64,000 nucleotides of DNA from Patella vulgata (lineage: Eukaryota; Mollusca; Gastropoda; Patellidae), in NCBI RefSeq assembly GCF_932274485.2, contig NC_065883.2, positions 77,620,059 through 77,684,058 on the forward strand, given 5' to 3'. Positions 45,948-57,067 of the stretch are shown here, piece by piece. The notes under the pieces are model-generated. The model made no database searches. It was not told the origin of the DNA and was given only the letters and a program-made list of their open reading frames with translations. The translations under genes and the position numbers were made by a program. Position 1 is the first letter of the stretch; each line of letters opens with the position of its first letter.

Positions 45948-46322
45948 ATGAAATGAAATGGGGTTTAACGTCCTACTGTTCTGCCCCTGTACTAGGCTAA
46001 TGAAGATGGGCATACGCCATACAGTGTGCTATGAGGGAAATTTTGCCCAGGCAGCGGTACTATCGCCTACTCTTATATCGAATTCCAACTGCCAAGGGAT
46101 CTTTTACGTGCATTCCAATGTATACACGGGACCTCGTTTTTTTTTTCTTATCATCCGAAGGACTAGACAGCTGTCCTTGTCAGGCCCTTCCGTCCTGCAT
46201 CACTGACAAGGGGGAACCACGCCGGAAAATCTGGATGAACTTTCTCGGCCAATGCAGGGATCGAACACCCGAGCTCCAGGCTAGCGAGCCAAAGTCTTAC
46301 CCACTTACCCACGTGATCCCCC
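45948..46322 (-). repeat. Family B SINE, full length with target-site duplication
   Basis: AAATGAAATGAAATGGGGTT to CACGTGATCCCCCG. Flanked by AGTCAGTCTGA on both sides. Confidence 0.95.
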
Positions 46323-46339
46323 GAGTCAGTCTGAAAGAG

Positions 46340-46577
46340 TCAGTCTGAGAGAGTGAGAGAAAAATGCAGTTTAACCCCCACTTGACACAAATTAGTTAAT
46401 TTCGGGACTAACAGATGGTTTCATTTTTTATTTTTATAATTCGCATGCGTGTAGGGGGGCTTTTAGCAGTGGGAAGAAACCAAAGGACCCGTAGAAAACC
46501 CATCAGATTGGAAAGGCAACCCTACACCTTGTCACCTACAAGTGGGGAAATAAAACCAGGCCACTTGACTCAATGCA
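46340..46577 (-). repeat. Family A SINE, head missing
   Basis: GAGAGAAAAATGCAGTTTAAC to CCACTTGACTCAATGCACTG, where it runs into family P. Confidence 0.85.
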
Positions 46578-46986
46578 CTGTAACCTGGGTATCATTTAAT
46601 CTTGTGTATTTAGCACTAATTTCTTTCACATTCATATAATATCAAATCTTTGTTTAAAAATTCGTAATAATCGTTTAAAATCACCAAAATTCATCTAATT
46701 TGTACTTGTGTCTAGTTTAAAGCTGACTGATTAATTTTGATAATGAGTGTCCAATTTGCAAGAATTTAATTGTTTATTTTTTTAACAGTGATTGAGAAAT
46801 AAAACACTTGTAAATTGGACACTCATTATCAAAATTGAATGTTCAGCTTTGAACTAGACAGAAGTACAAATTAAACAATTTATGGTGATTTTAAAGGATT
46901 TTTACGAATTTTTCAACAAAGATTCGATATTGAACGAATGTGAAAGAAATTAGTGCTAAATACACAAGAATAAATGATACCTGGAT
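46573..46986. mobile_element. Family P palindromic element
   Basis: CACTGTAACCTGGGTATC to AATAAATGATACCTGG. The last about 10 bp of the right end are missing. Confidence 0.85.
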
Positions 46987-46999
46987 GACCTGGCGCCTG

Positions 47000-48280
47000 G
47001 TACGTTCGGGCATTTTTATGCGCGAACTCTTATTTTTTTTTTTACTGGCACGCGCACAGGTACTATTTCTTTTTCTTTTAACAAGTACCCAAATCGGGGA
47101 TTTCGTGCGGAGGTAGTTCGGAGGTAAACAGTCTGTGAAGTACAACATTTGCCACTGTACCTGTGTATCGCTAATTATAAACCGAATGTGTGAAGACAGT
47201 TCATACATATCACTCAAAAATTTTTCAGTACAAACTCAGTTGATTCACGCTCGATTTGCTACTAAACAAACCCATCGGTTTATTTTCTCAACAGTGTGAC
47301 CCGAAGTGACCGCGGATTTATTGACCTTGTATGAACTTATCCATAGCTATATCCTTACACCAAGAGAAATTATGTAGTCTCGGTGAAAAGAACCATGGTC
47401 ATCTGGTAGAAAATTACTTTTGTATTTTTTGGAACGGAAAACAGTGTTTTTAGAAGCAAACTAACCTGCCGCACATGAGGAAGTCATTATACTAATAATA
47501 AAAGGCGAGACCTCTTTTTGCGGCGCAGGCTTATCACTGAGTAGTAAACCGTCCACAAACAATAATATAGGAAGCCTAGTGACAGTGTAGTAAGTGGGCT
47601 ATAGACTATAGGTTTGAGTCGAGATTACTGGCTTTCGGTTTACTCTGTTTTTGCGATAACCAATTATGTGAGAAATACCATACTGACATTCGGTTTTTAA
47701 AAGTTGTACGCGAACTAAATGCGTTTGTTAGATACTGACAGAGCAGCCCCGAGTCGAACAATCGCCGCCCGAGCTGTCTTCGTCAGCTAGTTTCACAATA
47801 TCGTGCAATAGGTGTATTAATGTGATTTTTAGGTTTAACCCCGCAAACAATGCCAAAATAGTGTTTTCACTGCTTACAGAAAACTGAAATTTAAAAAAAA
47901 AATTTTTTATGAGGGTGACACTCCCTATCGAGCTGCCGCTCGGTCTGCGCAGCCTCATGCCTGGCACATACTGTCAACATTGTATATTTTTCCGTTTCCG
48001 CCCTTCCCCCCCACAATATATATTTCACGGCTACGTTGCGACGGTACCAGCATACCCAGTTGTTGACACCCATTACATCACTCCTGTCTAACAAATCATA
48101 AAGCTGTGGTGTTACGGTGGCGGCATAGTATTTCACCGTAACACCACAGCCACTCTAACCATTCATAATACATCTAACTATCCCTTTACAGCACTCCCTA
48201 CACATTTCCCCTCGTCCTACTTTCCCAAACGTCAACAACACATCTCATACATCCAGTTCGCTGATTAACCCTTGTACCAC
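47000..48280. other. Repeat-poor, locally GC-richer island; candidate promoter or 5' exon
   Basis: The only long stretch between the two genes with clustered CpG words (CGCCGCCCGAGC near 47765, GCTGCCGCTCGG near 47931). On the minus strand GTGCGGCAG|GTTAGT near 47466 is donor-like. Open frames here have no recognised similarity. It may hold the AREL1 promoter and 5' non-coding exon, or belong to a plus-strand transcript. Confidence 0.3.
48104..48151. repeat. Perfect inverted repeat, 17-bp arms
   Basis: GCTGTGGTGTTACGGTG and CACCGTAACACCACAGC, with a 14-bp spacer. Confidence 0.95.
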
Positions 48281-48600
48281 GTCTACTGGATTACAGTGAT
48301 ACCTGATATAGTGCTGCTGTGTCAAATTAACTTGGTATTATCAATTAATTAGATGTATGGTATGATATGCCCCACAATTATCATACCTGACAAATTATTA
48401 TACCTGTTCAGGTGTGGAAGATACGTGGTGACAGGTAGTAAGGTGTAACATCAGGTGTTCGAAGATATAGGTTATATAATAAGTGAAAATCCTCTGTAAT
48501 TATAGGGGGTTTGGCTGACCGAACAGTTCAGGTGTGGAAGCTACCTGGCGACAGGTAGTAAGGTGTAACATCAGATGTAATTATAGGGGGTTTGGCTGAC
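48280..48600 (-). repeat. Satellite segment, reverse copy of 31.46-31.67 kb, partly duplicated
   Basis: CCTGATATAGTGCTGCTGTG, TACCTGTTCAGGTGTGGAAG. AGGTAGTAAGGTGTAACATC and TAATTATAGGGGGTTTGGC both occur twice. Confidence 0.8.
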
Positions 48601-48796
48601 CGAACAGTTCAGCGTGTTAGACCACATCTATTATTTAGTCAAGTGGTGTGGTTTCAATTCCTTGTTTGTACGTGACACGAAGTAGGGTCACCTGTCCGTC
48701 CAAACTCTTCGGTTTCCTACCATTGCTAAAGACCCCTATGTGCAAGCAATTTATTAAAATAAAATTGAACCATATGTTAGTCCTGAAATGATCTAT
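48590..48796 (+). repeat. Family A SINE, tail missing
   Basis: A diverged head near GACCGAACAGTTCAGCG, then TTTCAATTCCTTGTTTG to CCATATGTTAGTCCTGAAAT. Confidence 0.8.
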
Positions 48797-48834
48797 TGAC
48801 TAACATAAACAAAAAACTAATTATCAACAAATCA

Positions 48835-49285
48835 ACAAGCGGTTGCCATGCAATGATACGCCCACATTTTCAATGAGATGGACAGAGAACGAGCTAAAAA
48901 AATAATGTGATTTTTTGTACCATCAGGTGCCATAATCGCAGAATTTGTGGTCCAATATTCGTAAATATCAAAAGGAACTGAGAGTTTTGGGTTATAACAA
49001 TTTCAAGTTTCATCTAAATCAGATAAAAATTGTGACCTCTAGAGTATTCACAAGCTAAAAACGTGATTTATCATACAATCAGGGGCCATAATTCATGAAG
49101 TTATGGTCCGATACATATATGCCAGTATCAAAAGGAACCAAGATCTTTTGGAGATAAACCTACATTTCAAGTTTCGTCAAAATTGGATAAGAATTGTGAC
49201 TTGTAGACTTTCCGCAAACAAATTGTGGATGGACAGGGACGACGACAATATGACGTCATCCACATGAAAATGTGAGCATATAAAA
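48835..49285 (+). repeat. Family I repeat with two internal tandem units
   Basis: Two units of about 155 bp (GGTGCCATAATCGCAGAA / GGGGCCATAATTCATGAA; AAAAATTGTGACCTCTAG / AGAATTGTGACTTGTAG), closing with GGACAGGGACGACGAC. This resembles a repeat type that is common in bivalves (recollection). Confidence 0.65.
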
Positions 49286-49777
49286 ACAAAATATTTGTTC
49301 TTACCTGTATTTAATGAAATAATTTCCAAAAGATTAAAATAAGTTTTAACAACTCATATAAAATATTCATTTTACAGTTTGTGCGACGGATAAATAAAAA
49401 CTTTCATTCATTGTCACAGCTGTTATCACTATCAGTCCAATACACAATTAGGTTTTATCTTGGTAAGTCATAGTTTGTATTAATCACACAGTTCATTTTT
49501 ATCCCCATCCTTTACAAATATATCTAAGCTAAAAATAATATCAAATATCTCCAGACTTTCCTCTATCAATTATAAATGTCTAATCACCATTTTTGTCTTT
49601 GTTTATTCAGATATTTGTTTCCTGTTCACGGTTAAATAACTTGTATTTTGTACTAGTCTATAACTAACTTGCACTGTAATCTGGGTATCATTTACATGTA
49701 ATCTTGTGTATTTAGCACTAATTTCTTTCACATTCATTTAATATCAAAAATTTGTTTAAAAATTCATAAAAATCAGT

Positions 49778-50183
49778 TAAAGATACATTATGGAAGATTT
49801 GATAACGTGTTGGCAGTTCTCATTATAATAGTTAAAAACTTAATAACGTAAAGACAATTTGCTGAAAATTTAATTCAAATTGATCCACTATGAACCCAGA
49901 ACTAAGCGAATGAAATTTCCGCTTAGCCTCGTTCATCATTACTAAAGTCAGTACGATAAACAGCATAGTCTCGATTATCCATTTAATTGTTAAATCGGGA
50001 AGGAAAGTTATGCAGTAAATCGGCTCATAATCCACTACAGATCACAGGCTAGCCATGTCATCGAGAGTTGATTATGGTCTGGATAAGTTAATCAATTGCT
50101 AATTAATAATTTAGATAACATTTCAGGCCTAAAGAAAGACCTACAATAGACAGATTTAGCTCTTGCATAATGTATGTTTAAAA
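49778..50183 (+). repeat. Family D MITE inserted at TTAA of family P
   Basis: TTAAAGATACATTATGGAAG to CATAATGTATGTTTAA. The host reads ...AAAATCGTTTAAAATCACC in intact P copies, so TTAA is the duplicated target. Confidence 0.9.
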
Positions 50184-50244
50184 TCACCCAAAATAATCTA
50201 TTTTGTACTCGTGTTTAGTTTAAAGCTGACCATTCAATTATGAT

Positions 50245-50527
50245 AATACAGATGTGACGTCACCCTTTGATGTTGGCGTACCATTATTTCAAATAATCGT
50301 ACGGGCAACTTGTCAATCGTACATTATTTATACTAGTGAAATATTGGACTCGTGTGACGTATTTCACTGTAAAAGCACGTGCTGAGTGTCTGTATTTTAA
50401 GTCGTTTAATGGTCTCGAGCTTGAGACATTGCGTAATATATAGTAAAAACACTCGGGCATCACGGCTCTCTTGTTCTTGCAATATATCACGCAATGTCAC
50501 GCTCTCCACCATTAAACAATACATGAG
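50245..50527 (+). repeat. Family G element, copy 2, inside family P
   Basis: CAGATGTGACGTCACCCTTTG to CTCTCCACCATTAAACAATAC. Confidence 0.75.
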
Positions 50528-50917
50528 TGTCCAATTTTGATAATGAGTGTTCAATTTACAAGCATTTAATTTCTTGATTACTGTTAAAATATAAACAACC
50601 CAATTGATTATTGATGTATAATGATTAATTTTTGAACAGTGATCAGGAAATTCATGCTTGTAAATTGAATACTAACTATCAAAATTAATCAGTCAGCTTT
50701 AAACTGGACGAAAGTACAAATTAGATGATTTGGGGTGATTTTAAATGATTTTTATGAATTTTTAAACAAAGATTTGATATTAAACGAATTACAGTGTTGA
50801 TAATATAATGTTTAAAATATAAATGTTCAGTATTTACGAAGAAATGGGTGGAATGAAAAATTCACAATATTCGATCGGCATCCTGAAGAGGGGATATAAA
50901 CAATGTCAGCTATCAAA

Positions 50918-51205
50918 TGAAACGAAATGAAATGGGGTTAAACGTCCAACTGTTCTGTTCCTACTGGGCTAATGAACACGGGTACTACATGCAGTGTGCT
51001 ATAAGAGAAATTTTGTCCAGAGAGCGGCGATACGGTCTAGTCTTATATCGAGTTCCAATGACCAAGGGATCTTTTACGGGCACGTCAATATGTACACGGT
51101 CCTTGGTTTTTTGTCCCATCCAAACAACTAGATATTGTCCCTTGCCAGGCCCTCGGTCCTGCACCACTGCACCATGCCGGAAAATCCTGATGAACTTTCA
51201 GCACC
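50918..51205 (-). repeat. Family B SINE, head missing
   Basis: AATGAAACGAAATGAAATGG to CCGGAAAATCCTGATGAAC. Confidence 0.85.
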
Positions 51206-51512
51206 ACCTACATGTTTTGCATAAAATCTTTGATGAGCCTCTATTTCATACAACACATTGATAATAGCGATGGATGTTATTCACATTTAATACTCAAGGA
51301 AATCGCTTCATACGTAAAAAATAATTGGTACGAACTACATACAACTAATATATAAGAATTAAGCTCTTTAAAGTCAATATTCTTGCACAAACTCTAGGAA
51401 TGCATGTGCATGTTAGAGTAATGGATCACCACACTATCAATGAAACCAATAATATCATCATGGATATCATCCACACAAGAAAAACAACTAATATTTTCGG
51501 ATTAAGCTCTAT

Positions 51513-52727
51513 AAAGTTAAAGTCGGTGAAAATAATAAAAATTATCAGTAACTTGTTCTATCATACTAAACCTAAGCTGTCTGTCTACTGAGAACAGACA
51601 CTTAAGTTAGTTGACCAACATTTTAATTCATAAATCGACCATTTTAGTCGAAACCACTAAGTACACATCGCAAATTTTGAGATGTATTTATTTCGCTTCC
51701 ATTTATTAAAATAGAAAATGTTTATTTAGTCTTTGTGTGTACGACAGATATGAAACAGAGTATATCACTGTAACCCAGGTATCATTTAATCTTGTGTATC
51801 TAGCACTAATTTCTTTCACATTCATTTAATATCCAATCTTTGTTTAAAAATTCGTAAAAACTGTTTAAAATCACCATAAATCGTTTAATTTGCACTTCTA
51901 TCCATTTTAAAGCTGACCATTCAATTTTGATAATGAATGTCCAATTTATATGAGTTTAATTTCTCAATCACTGTTTAAAAAATACACAACCCAATTGTTT
52001 ATTGATGTATAAAGATTAATTTTTGAACAGTGGTCAGGAAATTAAATACTTGTAAATTGGACACTCATTATCAAAATTAATCAGTCAGCTTTAAACTGGA
52101 CACAAGTACAAATTAAGATAAAGTTAAGGTCGGTGAAAATAATAAAAATTATCAGTAACTTGTTCTATCATACTAAACCTAAGCTGTCTGTCTACTGAGA
52201 ACAGACACTTAAGTTAGTTGACCAACATTTTAATTCATAAATCGACCATTTTAGTCGAAACCACTAAGTACACATCGCAAATTTTGAGATGTATTTATTT
52301 CGCTTCCATTTATTAAAAAAGAAAATGTTTATTTAGTCTTTGTGTGTACGACAGATATGAAACAGAGTATATCACTGTAACCCAGGTATCATTTAATCTT
52401 GTGTATCTAGCACTAATTTCTTTCACATTCATTTAATATCCAATCTTTGTTTAAAAATTCGTAAAAACTGTTTAAAATCACCATAAATCGTTTAATTTGC
52501 ACTTCTATCCATTTTAAAGCTGACCATTCAATTTTGATAATGAATGTCCAATTTATATGAGTTTAATTTCTCAATCACTGTTAAAAAATACACAACCCAA
52601 TTGTTTATTGATGTATAAAGATTAATTTTTGAACAGTGGTCAGGAAATTAAATACTTGTAAATTGGACACTCATTATCAAAATTAATCAGTCAGCTTTAA
52701 ACTGGACACAAGTACAAATTAAGATGC
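51513..52727. repeat. Tandem duplication, two copies of 607 bp
   Basis: Copy 1 is about 51513-52120, copy 2 about 52120-52727. They are almost identical: I saw a few single-base differences and one A-run length change. Each includes a left part of family P; copy 2 continues into the complete element. Confidence 0.95.
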
Positions 52728-52823
52728 TTTTTGGTGATTTTAAACAAAGATTTCATATTAAATGAATGTGAAAGAAATTAGTGCTAGATACACAAGATTA
52801 AATGATACCTGGGTTACAGTGGT
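52375..52823. mobile_element. Family P palindromic element, complete
   Basis: CACTGTAACCCAGGTATC to GATACCTGGGTTACAGTG: the termini are perfect complements over 18 bp. Confidence 0.92.
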
Positions 52824-52829
52824 AGAACC

Positions 52830-53485
52830 GCATTACAAAACAGTATATAAATTTTTAGATATGGTAGCCATTGAGGGCAGAGATCTATTGTCGAAGTAGA
52901 TAGTTATGTTTTTCCATAAAATACAACCATTTTTTTTCAATTACAACAAATACAGAAAAATATTCTTAATATGAAACCTGTTTTCATTATTACAAAAAAA
53001 ACAACACAAACGTTAAAAATAAATAAAAAGGTACGACGGTATATAAAGACTTTAAAACATTTTCTCCGCTAACAAACTTACCGTCCGATAATTCACATAT
53101 AATAATCCAGTGTGTACGTGACTATTTCTAACGGAATATTACACAGCACGACAGGGGAGTTAATTACGAATCAAAACAGATTCCCCAGATCTGCGGACAA
53201 TGAGATAAATGAACTTCTAACTGCTGCGAGTTAAACTCCATAACAATAACTAATGGATCAATCAACTGCTGTGAGAGACGACGGGCAGACACAGAGAGAA
53301 TGATGAACGTAATAACACAGTCGATCTTGAACAAGGCCAGCTGTTCAATAATTGTCATAATTATATTAAACGAACGCTCAAATAAAAGGATCGCGGAAAA
53401 ATAGAAATAGTACACTGAGTTAATGATTTCTTTCAAACAACTCTGATAGAATCAATTATTTTAACAGAAAATTATATTTAGTGAA
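52830..53485. other. Repeat-poor stretch with a strong minus-strand donor
   Basis: GGACG|GTAAGTTTG on the minus strand, with the GT at 53081-53080. A 90-codon frame (-, 53436-53164) overlaps the same stretch but has no known motif. It could be a 5' non-coding exon of AREL1. Confidence 0.3.
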
Positions 53486-53486
53486 A

Positions 53487-53848
53487 ACTGTTAAAGGGAC
53501 AATAACACTCTTGCTGGCTTGAAAGCTCCAGAAAATAAATAATATCTCTATCTAAGTACTAGATGTTTAAGTGTCCTACCTGTTGTGTAAATTATCCATT
53601 ACATCCTATTTTACTTGTCCAGAGGGTTCGAAAATATTTTTAAATCGAAGTTTCATTTGAAAAGGCTTACGTTAGACGTTTCAAACCATTATGTTGAATT
53701 TTTCAAAATTTTTAAATAAGGTGTGTTAAGATGAAATTTGTATCATCAATTAATTGAAATATTCTAAAATAGTACAATTTGTTGACCAGAATAAAGATTG
53801 GGACATATTATTCAGTTACAACAAGAGTGGTATTGAGCCTTTAAGTCT
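53487..53848 (+). repeat. Family H TTAA MITE
   Basis: TTAAAGGGACAATAACACTC to GTGGTATTGAGCCTTTAA, in opposite orientation to the copy at 24.46 kb. Confidence 0.88.
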
Positions 53849-53849
53849 A

Positions 53850-54455
53850 TGGCTACATTATAACTTATCTTATGATGAACTAAATTATATTTTGTGAAAA
53901 CTGTTCAGTCTATATTATAATTTATCATATTATAAACTTAATCATACAGAAAAGGTGATTTATCTGCTAACATTGCTATTTTTGTTTTGTTTCTTTAATT
54001 AAATTATTAAAGGAGCTAAGCCTGTAACTCAATATTTTCCATAATATTTGAAATTAAAACACGAATACTGGACCATTTCAATCAATATTGATGTTGTTCT
54101 TGCTGTGAACTTATGGGATCATAATATCCAATATCTAAGACACAATGGGCATTTTACATTAGTACATGGGTCAATTATTTTATGATTTTGGGCATCACTT
54201 GTAATGAATAATAAAAAACATCCTAGAAGACAATGTAGCAGTAATTTGTAATGGATGCTTCACAAATGACAAAATAAAAAACAAAACATGTAGACCGGAA
54301 TAAGCAGGCATAAATTACTGTTGTTCCATTTGAACCTTTCACATATTTCACTAAGCATAATTGATTTTAGAATTTACAATAGTTGTTTTTAAAAATTGAA
54401 TATAAAGACATTTTACATTACGATTCACTTTTAGAACAATTTTTTTGTCTGCATT
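53850..54455. other. AT-rich spacer, nothing recognised
   Basis: No open frame of note and no repeat family seen. Confidence 0.35.
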
Positions 54456-54460
54456 TCATG

Positions 54461-54760
54461 TGGGGGGGGGGGGGGGGATGGCCGAATGGTTAGCACCCGC
54501 GCGCTGAATCATACGGTCTGTCATTGAGTCAACTGGCGGGGTTTCGATTCACCGGTTGTATGTGACAAGGAGTAGGATCGCCTGTCCAACCTCGTGGGTT
54601 TTCTCCGGGTCCTCTGGTTTCCTCCCACAGCTAAAGACCCCTACGCACAAGTGAATTATTGAAATAGAATTGAACCATATGTTAGTCCCGAAATGACCCA
54701 GTTTGTGTCGAGTGGACGTTAAACCCCATTTCTCTCTCTCTCTCTCCCTCTCTGTATTTA
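54461..54760 (+). repeat. Family A SINE, full length
   Basis: G tract, GATGGCCGAATGGTTAGC head, GGTTTCGATTCACCGG B-box-like, core and a short (TC)n tail. Confidence 0.93.
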
Positions 54761-54775
54761 ATGTACCAAATAAAT

Positions 54776-55153
54776 GAAATGAAATGAAATTAAATGGGGT
54801 TTAACGTCCTACTGTTCTGCTCCTAACCTGGGCTAATGAAGACGGGCATACGCCATACAGTGTGCTATGAGGACAATTTTGCCCGGGCAGCGGCGCTACG
54901 GCCTACTCTTATATCGAATTCCAACTGCCAAGGGATCTTTTACGTGCACGCCAATGTGTACACGGGACCTCGATTTTTCGTCCCATCCGAACGACTAGAC
55001 AGCTGTCCTTGTCAGGCCCTCCATCCTGCATCACTGACAAGGGGAAACCACGCCGGAAAATCTGGATGAACTTTCTCGGCCAATGCAGGGATTGAACACC
55101 CGACCTCCAGGCTAGCGAGCCAGCGTCTTACCCACTTAGCCACGTGATCCCCC
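54776..55153 (-). repeat. Family B SINE, full length with target-site duplication
   Basis: AATGAAATGAAATGAAATTAA to CACGTGATCCCCCG. Flanked by TGTACCAAATAA on both sides. Confidence 0.96.
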
Positions 55154-55200
55154 GTGTACCAAATAATACAGGCCTTTAAGTCATCAGAGTGCATTTTAGC

Positions 55201-55615
55201 CCTTAAACATACATTATGCAAGAGCTATATCTGCCTATTGTAGGTCTTTCTCTAGGCCTTATAATGGTATATAAATTATTAATTAGACATTAATTAACCT
55301 ATCCAGACCATAATCAACTCTCGATGGCATCGGATTTCTCCAATATTAAATAGATTAGAACAGTTCAGCCATATTTTGATTCAAGCTAAAAATGTAGAAG
55401 TGAGACTTAGCTTTGAACAACCAGTACGGTAGTTGAAATTATTGCACATGTCTTGTCAAACCTTCAAAGTCTAATATCTTCCCTCGCAATAGAGTGATTT
55501 GAATGAAATTTTCAAATATTCATTTTACATTATCTATCTTTGAACTATTACAGCAAGAATTAAAGGCTAGTTCTTTATCTAAATGTAAATCTTACATAAT
55601 GTGTCTTTAATTAAT
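55201..55615 (-). repeat. Family D MITE
   Basis: TTAAACATACATTATGCAAG to CATAATGTGTCTTTAA. Confidence 0.88.
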
Positions 55616-55817
55616 CAATCGAAAATCAGATATCATGTTTGTACCATTATCAAATTAAAATATATCTTATATTTCCCCTTGTCGGTGGTTCAGGAGAGTC
55701 ACGGAGCCCTGGCGATAAACCGCGTCTAGTTGTTGGGATGGGATAAAAAAAACCAGAGGTCTCATAATAAAGCAGTTGGAATATGACGAATAGCAGGAGC
55801 AAATCCTATATTCCGAG

Positions 55818-56142
55818 CAAATGAAATGAAATGAAATGGAGTTGAATGTCCTACTGTTCTGCTCTGAACTGGGCTAATGAAGACGGGCATACGCCAAACA
55901 GTGTGCTATGAGGGACATTTCGCCCGGACAGCGGCACTATGGCCTACTCTTCTACTGAATTCCAACTGTCAAGGGATCTTTTACGTGCATGCCAATGTGT
56001 ACACAGGACCTTCGTTTTCCGTCCCATCCGAACGACTAGACAGCTGTCCTTGTCAGACCCTCCGTCCTGCATCACTGACAAGGGGAAACCACGCCGGAAA
56101 ATCTGGATGAACTTTCTCGGCCAATGCATGGATCGAACATAT
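55818..56142 (-). repeat. Family B SINE, 5'-truncated, with target-site duplication
   Basis: AATGAAATGAAATGAAATGG to GCATGGATCGAACA. Flanked by TATTCCGAGCAAA on both sides. Confidence 0.95.
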
Positions 56143-56246
56143 TCCGAGCAAAACATCCGGAAATATAACATGAGATGGGGTTTATAAAGTATAACTTTTC
56201 TGCACGTGTATGTATGCCTGTATTCTTTAGCCCTGTCGGTTCAGAA

Positions 56247-56485
56247 AAAATGAAATGAAATGGAGTTTAACGTCCTACTGTTCTGCTCCTAACCTGGCCT
56301 AATGAAGACGGGCATACGCCATACAGTGTGCTATGGGGGAAATTTTGCCAGGACAGCGGCACTATCGCCTACTCTTATATCGAATTCCAACTGCCAAGGG
56401 ATCTTTTACGTGCATTCCAATGTATACATGGACCCTCGGTTTTTCGTCTCATCCGAAGGACTAGACAGCTGTCCTTGTCAGGCCC
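56247..56485 (-). repeat. Family B SINE, 5'-truncated, with target-site duplication
   Basis: AATGAAATGAAATGGAGTTT to CTTGTCAGGCCC. Flanked by GGTTCAGAAAA on both sides. Confidence 0.95.
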
Positions 56486-56529
56486 GGTTCAGAAAAGTAG
56501 GAAGCTATAACCCCATTTCATTTCCTTTA

Positions 56530-56905
56530 AAAAAAAAATAATGTTTTAATTGCAGGCTATTTACAGAGACTGGTGTGTTATAAAATTTTAAATATCACAG
56601 CGTATACCACCGTTATAACATGTCCTATCTAAAAATAGAACTTATATTCCACTAAACCCCATTTCATTTCCTTTGATAAAATTTATGTTTTAATTGCATG
56701 TTTGAGACTGGTGTGTTATAAACTATTAAATATCACAGCTGTATACCACGGTTATAACAGGTACTATCTAAAAATAGAACTTATATTCCCTTTTCAGTTT
56801 TAATTGTGAGTTATTATATACTATAGTTTGTTTGCTGTTTATTACAACCAAATATAGCACGGTTATACCATGTACAATCTAAAAATAGAACTTTGATTCC
56901 CTGCT
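56530..56905. repeat. Three tandem units of about 125 bp
   Basis: GACTGGTGTGTTATAAA, TATCACAGC.TATACCAC and TATCTAAAAATAGAACTTA recur. The third unit has diverged. Confidence 0.8.
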
Positions 56906-57067
56906 GTGAATACTAATTTATCTATTTACGTTAATGGTCCTATAGTAGGTGTAGGCGTGAGATAATCGTTAGCAGATAATTACATTTTTACGACAAAAAC
57001 AATTAAGTAAGCTTACGGTACTAAAATGGCATACATATTGTAGTTACTACAGTCTAATATTAAAAGT

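Larger units (their letters stand above)
49671..50795. mobile_element. Family P element split by family D and family G insertions
   Basis: P pieces lie at 49671-49777, 50184-50245 and about 50527-50795. Joining order follows the intact copy at 52.38-52.82 kb. Confidence 0.85.
55672..56526 (+). repeat. Old family B SINE interrupted by two younger copies
   Basis: Pieces lie at 55672-55817, about 56143-56246 and about 56486-56526: CCCCTTGTCGGTGGTTCAGG, GTATTCTTTAGCCCTGTCGG, AACCCCATTTCATTTCC. Confidence 0.8.

Noticed and set aside
53164-53436. 90-codon frame with a hydrophobic stretch as an alternative AREL1 N-terminus
   Set aside because: It ends in a stop before the donor at 53081 and has no similarity to the family. 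The region is kept only as a possible non-coding exon.
54836-55069. Recurrent peptides such as HTVCYEGNFA and NCQGIFYVHANVYTGP
   Set aside because: Translations of family B SINE copies, not a gene family.
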